The notes under the pieces were generated by a model. That model was not told where the DNA came from and did not search any database. It saw only the letters and a list, made by a program, of their open reading frames with translations. From Streptomyces sp. YIM 121038 (lineage in GTDB: Bacteria > Actinomycetota > Actinomycetes > Streptomycetales > Streptomycetaceae), in contig NZ_CP030771.1 in NCBI RefSeq assembly GCF_006088715.1, forward strand, positions 5,156,001 to 5,220,000: a DNA stretch of 64,000 bases. Reading direction: 5' to 3'. This document shows positions 59,829 to 64,000 of the stretch, piece by piece. The position numbers were made by a program, and so were the translations under genes. Numbering within the stretch: the first letter of the stretch is position 1; every line of letters starts with the position of its first letter.

Positions 59829-61142
59829 CTAGCGGTTCGCGAACAGGGTGGTGGAGAAGGTGAGGCTCGGCTTCCGCTCCACCAGGGCGTCGGAGCGCAC
59901 GCCCCGGTACACCTCCACGCGGTCCGTGCCCCGGCCCGTGGACGTCCGTACGACCACGTCCGCGCGGCGGTCGCCGTCGAAGTCGGCCACCTTCAGGACC
60001 TGGAGGCCCTCGCCTCCGCCCGTGGGGGCGAGCGTGGCTGTGGCGCGGGCCGCGAGGCCCTGGGCCCGGCCCCGGTAGAGCCACACCTCGCCGGGGCGCC
60101 CCCCGGTCACGACGAGCTCGCTGCGGCCGTCGCCGTCGAAGTCGCCGGTCCGCACGGAGGCGTCGCGCACCGCGAGGGTGGCCCGCGCGGTGCCGGGCAC
60201 GTCGTAGCGCAGGGCGATGCCGCGCGGCCCCGGGAGCGCCGCGTCCACCGCACGGCCGCCGCGGAACGTGCCGAAGGCCGTGTCCGTGCCCGCGGGGAGC
60301 AGCGCCCCGGTGCGGCTCGGCCCCTTGGGCCCGCCCAGGACCAGGGAGCCACGGGACGCGCCCGCCTCCGCGCGGACCGCCAGGTCGTCGTAGCCGTCGC
60401 GGTTCACGTCCACGGCGGGGCCGCCCGTCACCAGCTCGTTGCCGGGCGCGGTGAGCGGGGCCGCGGCCGCGCGCGGCCCGCCCGCGCGGGTGAAGGGGCC
60501 GCGCAGGAAGGTCAGATGGGCGCCGCTCGCGTGCAGCACGAGGTCCTGGGCGCCGTCCCCGTCGAAGTCGCCGCACACCGGCTGGTCCGGCCAGTCGTTG
60601 CCGAGCCGCGCCCGCGCGGGCACCCGGAGCTTGACGGCCTTGCCGGTCAGGCCCTTCGGGGAGCCGAAGAGGAGCTGGAGCGGCACCGGCGGCTGCCCCT
60701 GGCCGTCGTAGGGCGGATCCGTCGACACCACCAGGTCGGTGAACCCGTCCGCGTCCAGGTCGCAGGCCGCCTCCGACTCGAACGCGGCGGGCAGTTCGCC
60801 CTTCGTACGGGCGCCGTTGGCGCGCGCGGTCAGCAGCTGCCGGGTGCCGGGGGAGAGCCCGGCGCGAGTGCCGTACACCACGCCGATGCCGGGGTCGTCG
60901 CCGTGCCCGCGGTGCGCCAGGTCGTCGAGGACGAGGTCGCGGGCGCCGTCGCCGTTGAAGTCGTCGGGCACCTTGCTGCCCCTGCCCTGCGGGACGGCCT
61001 TCTGGGGCGCGCCCCGGGCCGTGAGCCCGTCGGGCGCGGGGCGGGCGTGGGACTCGCCGTCGCCGCCGCAGCCCGCGAGGACCAGGGCGCCGCCGACGGC
61101 GGCGGCCAGCAGCCGTATACCGGATCTCCTCAAGCCACCCAC
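59829..61142 (-). CDS. FG-GAP beta-propeller lipoprotein (copy 6)
   Basis: 437 residues from GTG 61142. Unlike the other five it carries a lipobox (LLAAAVGGALVLAGCGGDGE), so it should be tethered to the membrane. Blades: DFNGDGARDLVLDD, DLDADGFTDLVVST, DFDGDGAQDLVLHA, DVNRDGYDDLAVRA, a degenerate GGRAVDAALPGP, DFDGDGRSELVVTG and DFDGDRRADVVVRT. It is the 5'-most gene of the array and may be its first gene. Confidence 0.9.
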   Translation of the reverse strand: MGGLRRSGIRLLAAAVGGALVLAGCGGDGESHARPAPDGLTARGAPQKAVPQGRGSKVPDDFNGDGARDLVLDDLAHRGHGDDPGIGVVYGTRAGLSPGTRQLLTARANGARTKGELPAAFESEAACDLDADGFTDLVVSTDPPYDGQGQPPVPLQLLFGSPKGLTGKAVKLRVPARARLGNDWPDQPVCGDFDGDGAQDLVLHASGAHLTFLRGPFTRAGGPRAAAAPLTAPGNELVTGGPAVDVNRDGYDDLAVRAEAGASRGSLVLGGPKGPSRTGALLPAGTDTAFGTFRGGRAVDAALPGPRGIALRYDVPGTARATLAVRDASVRTGDFDGDGRSELVVTGGRPGEVWLYRGRAQGLAARATATLAPTGGGEGLQVLKVADFDGDRRADVVVRTSTGRGTDRVEVYRGVRSDALVERKPSLTFSTTLFANR

Positions 61143-61194
61143 CCCTGAGTCGTCACAGTCGTCATGAGCACCACAGGTTTACACGAACGACGAA

Positions 61195-61224
61195 GGGCCG
61201 GTTCCGCCAGGGCGGAACCGGCCC
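61195..61224. terminator. 13-bp hairpin after the Fe-S oxidoreductase
   Basis: GGGCCGGTTCCGC and GCGGAACCGGCCC flank loop CAGG, about 50 bp past the minus-strand stop. Confidence 0.8.
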
Positions 61225-61272
61225 GTTACGACCGTCTTGTACGGCTCACCTCACCGGGTCACCGGCATCGGC

Positions 61273-63588
61273 TCACTTCACCGGCTCGGGCTCCGGCTCG
61301 CTCTCCGTCTCGGCCTCGCCCGCCGGGGGCGGGTTGTCGGCCGGGGTCTTCACCGAGTCCAGCAGCAACTGGGCGACGTCGACGACCTGGAGGGACTCCT
61401 TGGCCGCGCCGTCGTTCTTCTTGCCGTTCACCGAGTCCGTGAGCATGACGAGGCAGAACGGGCAGGCGGTCGACACGATGTCCGGGTTGAGGCTGAGGGC
61501 CTCGTCCACGCGCTCCGTGTTGATGCGCTTGCCGATCCGCTCCTCCATCCACATCCGCGCGCCGCCCGCGCCGCAGCAGAAGCCGCGCTCCTTGTGGCGG
61601 TGCATCTCCTGCTGACGCAGGCCCGGGACGGCGGACATGATCTCGCGCGGCGGCGTGTAGACCTTGTTGTGCCGGCCCAGGTAGCACGGGTCGTGGTAGG
61701 TGATCAGGCCCTCGACCGGGGTCACCGGGACCAGCTTGCCCTCGTCGATGAGGTGCTGGAGCAGCTGGGTGTGGTGGATGACCTCGTAGTCGCCGCCGAG
61801 CTGCGGGTACTCGTTCGCGATGGTGTTGAAGCAGTGCGGGCAGGTGGAGACGATCTTCTTCGCCGACTTGGGCTTCTTCGTCGACTCGTCCACACCGCCG
61901 TCCTCGTCGAGGGACTCCCCGAACGCCATGTTCAGGGAGGCCACGTTCTCCGCGCCCAGCTGCTGGAACAGCGGCTCGTTGCCGAGTCGCCGGGCCGAGT
62001 CGCCGGTGCACTTCTCGTCGCCGCCCATGATCGCGAACTTGACGCCCGCGATGTGCAGGAGCTCCGCGAAGGCCTTCGTGGTCTTCTTGGCCCGGTCCTC
62101 CAGGGCGCCCGCGCAGCCGACCCAGTACAGGTAGTCGACCTCGGTGAGGTCCTCGATGTCCTTGCCGACGACCGGGACCTCGAAGTCGACCTCCTTGGTC
62201 CACTCCAGGCGCTGCTTCTTGGCGAGGCCCCAGGGGTTGCCCTTCTTCTCCAGGTTCTTGAGCATCGTGCCCGCCTCGGACGGGAACGCGGACTCGATCA
62301 TCACCTGGTAGCGGCGCATGTCGACGATGTGGTCGATGTGCTCGATGTCGACGGGGCACTGCTCGACGCAGGCGCCGCAGGTGGTGCAGGACCACAGGAC
62401 GTCGGGGTCGATGACCCCGCCCGCGGCGGAGCCGCCGTCGGATACGGCCTCCAGCGTGCCGATCAGCGGGCGCTCGGCCTCGGCGAGGGCGGCGGCGGGG
62501 ACGTCGGCGAGCTGCTCGGCGGTCGCCTTCTCCTCGCCCTCCATGGTCTTGCCGCCACCGGCGAGCAGGTACGGGGCCTTGGCGTGCGCGTGGTCGCGCA
62601 GCGACATGATCAGGAGCTTCGGCGAGAGCGGCTTGCCGGTGTTCCAGGCGGGGCACTGCGACTGGCAGCGGCCGCACTCGGTGCAGGTGGAGAAGTCGAG
62701 GATGCCCTTCCAGGAGAACTGCTCGACCTGGCTGACGCCGAAGACGGTGTCCTCGTCCGGGTCCTCCCAGTCGATCTCCTTGCCGCCGCTCGTCATCGGC
62801 AGGAGCGCGCCGAGCGCGGTGGAGCCGTCGGCCTTGCGCTTGAACCAGATGTTGGGGAAGGCCAGGAAGCGGTGCCAGGCGACGCCCATGTCGGTCTTCA
62901 GGGAGACCGTGATCATCCAGATGAACGACGTCGCGATCTTCAGACCGGCGAAGAAGTACGTCAGGTTCTGGAGCGTCGAGACGTCCATGCCGGAGAACCA
63001 CGAGACGAACGGGTACGAGAGGAAGAACGAGGCCTCGTAGCCGTCCACGTGGTGCTGGGCGCCCTCCAGGGCGTGCAGCATGAAGATGCAGACGCCGACG
63101 ACGAGGATGACGCCCTCGACGAAGTACGCCTGGCCCGTGTTGGAGCCCGCGAAGCGGGACTTGCGGCCCGGCTTGCCCGGCCGGTTCAGCTGCCGGATGA
63201 CGATCAGCGTCAGGATGCCGAGCACGGTCATGGTGCCGAGGAACTCGACGAAGACGTTGTACGGCGCCCAGTCGCCGATGACCGGCAGGATCCAGTCGGC
63301 CTTGAAGAGCTGGCCGATGGCGTTCACGATCGTGAGCAGCAGGGAGAAGAAGCCCACCGCCACGAACCAGTGCGCGACGCCGACGATGCCCCACCGGTTC
63401 ATCCGGGTGTGGCCGAGGAACTCCTTGGCCACGGTGAGGGTGCGCTCGGCGGGAGCGTCGGTCCGGGTGCCTGCGGGCACGGCCTGGCCGAGCCGTACGA
63501 ACTGGTAGATCTGCAGGATGGCACGGCCGAACAGCGCGACGCCGACCGCGATTAGGACCAGCGACACGATGATCGCGGCGAGTTGCAT
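61273..63588 (-). CDS. Membrane Fe-S oxidoreductase (HdrD/GlpC-like fused to a haem-type membrane domain)
   Basis: 771 residues from ATG 63588. The N-terminal ~270 residues have about six helices like nitrate-reductase gamma subunits. Then come two 4Fe-4S motifs, CTECGRCQSQCP and CTTCGACVEQCP, and a C-terminal pair of CCG (cysteine-rich) domains: YWVGCAGALEDRA, CPHCFNTIANEYP, DPCYLGRHN, FCCGAGGARMW and CPFCLVML. It probably moves electrons from a soluble flavoprotein to menaquinone, as proposed for EtfQO-like proteins of Actinobacteria. A Glu/Pro-rich tail (ESEPEPEPVK) ends it. An inverted repeat lies upstream. Confidence 0.92.
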   Translation of the reverse strand: MQLAAIIVSLVLIAVGVALFGRAILQIYQFVRLGQAVPAGTRTDAPAERTLTVAKEFLGHTRMNRWGIVGVAHWFVAVGFFSLLLTIVNAIGQLFKADWILPVIGDWAPYNVFVEFLGTMTVLGILTLIVIRQLNRPGKPGRKSRFAGSNTGQAYFVEGVILVVGVCIFMLHALEGAQHHVDGYEASFFLSYPFVSWFSGMDVSTLQNLTYFFAGLKIATSFIWMITVSLKTDMGVAWHRFLAFPNIWFKRKADGSTALGALLPMTSGGKEIDWEDPDEDTVFGVSQVEQFSWKGILDFSTCTECGRCQSQCPAWNTGKPLSPKLLIMSLRDHAHAKAPYLLAGGGKTMEGEEKATAEQLADVPAAALAEAERPLIGTLEAVSDGGSAAGGVIDPDVLWSCTTCGACVEQCPVDIEHIDHIVDMRRYQVMIESAFPSEAGTMLKNLEKKGNPWGLAKKQRLEWTKEVDFEVPVVGKDIEDLTEVDYLYWVGCAGALEDRAKKTTKAFAELLHIAGVKFAIMGGDEKCTGDSARRLGNEPLFQQLGAENVASLNMAFGESLDEDGGVDESTKKPKSAKKIVSTCPHCFNTIANEYPQLGGDYEVIHHTQLLQHLIDEGKLVPVTPVEGLITYHDPCYLGRHNKVYTPPREIMSAVPGLRQQEMHRHKERGFCCGAGGARMWMEERIGKRINTERVDEALSLNPDIVSTACPFCLVMLTDSVNGKKNDGAAKESLQVVDVAQLLLDSVKTPADNPPPAGEAETESEPEPEPVK

Positions 63589-63619
63589 TTCGGGGCTCCT
63601 CAGGCCTGCGAGGCGTCTA

Positions 63620-63633
63620 TTACTAAGCAGTAA
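63620..63633. promoter_or_regulatory. TTACT-N4-AGTAA inverted repeat
   Basis: An AT-rich exact 5-bp palindrome 32 bp upstream of the Fe-S oxidoreductase start. It looks like a site for a dimeric repressor, possibly TetR type; the factor is unknown. Confidence 0.5.
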
Positions 63634-63818
63634 CTTATGCAGTCCGTCTGAGACTACCCACATACGGTGCGGCCGCGCAGCCAGGCAGGCGGTGATCTGT
63701 GTCGCTCAGGCTCCCCTTTCCGCCCCCGCTCGCCCCCTGCTCGCCCCCGCTCAACCGTTCCGGGCCCGGGGCCGTCTCTCTCCGTGACCCCCGGGTTGCG
63801 CGTAAGGGTGGGATAAGA

Positions 63819-63891
63819 GTTGAGTCTCTCTGACTCAGCTCTGTTGACTCGGGGCGACCTGTGGGGCATCCTTGAGTCAGTTCCACTCAAG
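63819..63891 (+). promoter_or_regulatory. Two HAIR sites (HspR operators) of the dnaK promoter
   Basis: CTTGAGT-N7-ACTCAAG at 63871-63891 is an exact match to the HspR-associated inverted repeat. A second, imperfect copy GTTGAGT-N7-ACTCAGC lies at 63819-63839. HspR represses the dnaK operon of Streptomyces until heat shock. Confidence 0.93.
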
Positions 63892-63912
63892 TAGTCATCT
63901 GGAGGCATCGCA

Positions 63913-64000
63913 ATGGCACGTGCGGTCGGCATCGACCTGGGCACGACTAACTCCGTCGTCAGCGTTCTCGAAGGCGGCGAGCCCACCGTCATCACCAACG
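63913..64000 (+). CDS. dnaK: Molecular chaperone DnaK (Hsp70), 5' end only
   Basis: The 29 visible residues [20 protein letters not shown] and GGEPTVITN are the invariant first ATPase segment (phosphate 1 motif DLGTTNS). GGAGG lies 8 nt before ATG 63913. The rest lies beyond the window, where grpE, dnaJ and hspR usually follow. Regulation by HspR at the HAIR sites is established for Streptomyces. Confidence 0.97.

Larger units (their letters stand above)
63589..63912. other. Divergent promoter region, Fe-S oxidoreductase and dnaK
   Basis: No gene. It holds the palindrome at 63620-63633 near the oxidoreductase start and two HAIR-type sites before dnaK. Confidence 0.7.

Noticed and set aside
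52000..60000. Long plus-strand open frames opposite the FG-GAP genes.
   Set aside because: They are antisense shadows of DGDG-coding repeats. The minus-strand frames have signal peptides, motifs and ribosome sites.

Overview
The window is a gene-dense, very GC-rich piece (roughly 70-75% G+C by eye) of an actinobacterial chromosome, almost certainly Streptomyces. Supporting signs are GTG/TTG starts, strong G/C third positions, many GTGA/ATGA stop-start overlaps, an XRE-DUF397-ATPase regulatory module, a dnaK promoter with an HspR-type HAIR site, dcd next to a tRNA-Gly, and two genes carrying the rare TTA codon.

Layout. 1-8.4 kb: a TetR/MFS efflux pair; an SDR-cupin-anti-sigma-like ATPase operon divergent from an XRE/DUF397 pair; a GNAT enzyme; a TetR regulator divergent from a secreted lipase with a TTA codon. 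8.4-16 kb: small enzymes, a stand-alone second cytochrome oxidase subunit I (ctaD), an ECF sigma factor with a coupled membrane partner, and a GDSL lipoprotein. 16-21.7 kb: a MarR/MFS pair, then about 2 kb of non-coding diverged tandem repeats, then a rhomboid-like membrane protein with eight 14-residue repeats. 21.7-33.2 kb: a PLP decarboxylase; a translationally coupled lipoprotein-adaptor-ATPase-permease export operon; a divergent two-component system with its own lipoprotein; two coupled membrane-anchored beta-propellers. 33.3-41 kb: TetR, an HpaI-type aldolase, a YncE-like propeller, a LysR regulator with a TTA codon, a stand-alone condensation-fold enzyme, a MarR/SDR pair with two near-perfect operators, and a DUF72 protein. 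41-44.3 kb: a 40-residue membrane peptide and a 1028-residue P-loop NTPase with about 16 TPR/Sel1-like repeats. 44.3-49.3 kb: housekeeping-like genes (MerR, cold-shock protein, tRNA-Gly(CCC), dcd, a phosphoribosyltransferase) and a broken flavoprotein gene. 49.3-51.6 kb: PadR/HAAS pair and a Yip1-like membrane protein. 51.7-61.1 kb: six consecutive secreted seven-bladed FG-GAP beta-propeller genes, all on the minus strand. 61.2-64 kb: a large membrane Fe-S oxidoreductase and the start of dnaK.

How genes work together. Much of the window is regulator/target pairs arranged divergently with an inverted repeat between them (TetR/lipase, MarR/MFS, MarR/SDR, TetR/propeller pair, PadR autoregulation). 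The ABC exporter and the two-component system diverge from a promoter holding an 11-bp direct repeat at 22-bp spacing, which suggests an envelope-stress sensing and efflux module. The features least explained by known biology are the six-gene FG-GAP array, the NTPase-TPR protein with its micro-peptide, and the 2-kb repeat region. No CRISPR array, insertion sequence, prophage or complete biosynthetic cluster was seen.
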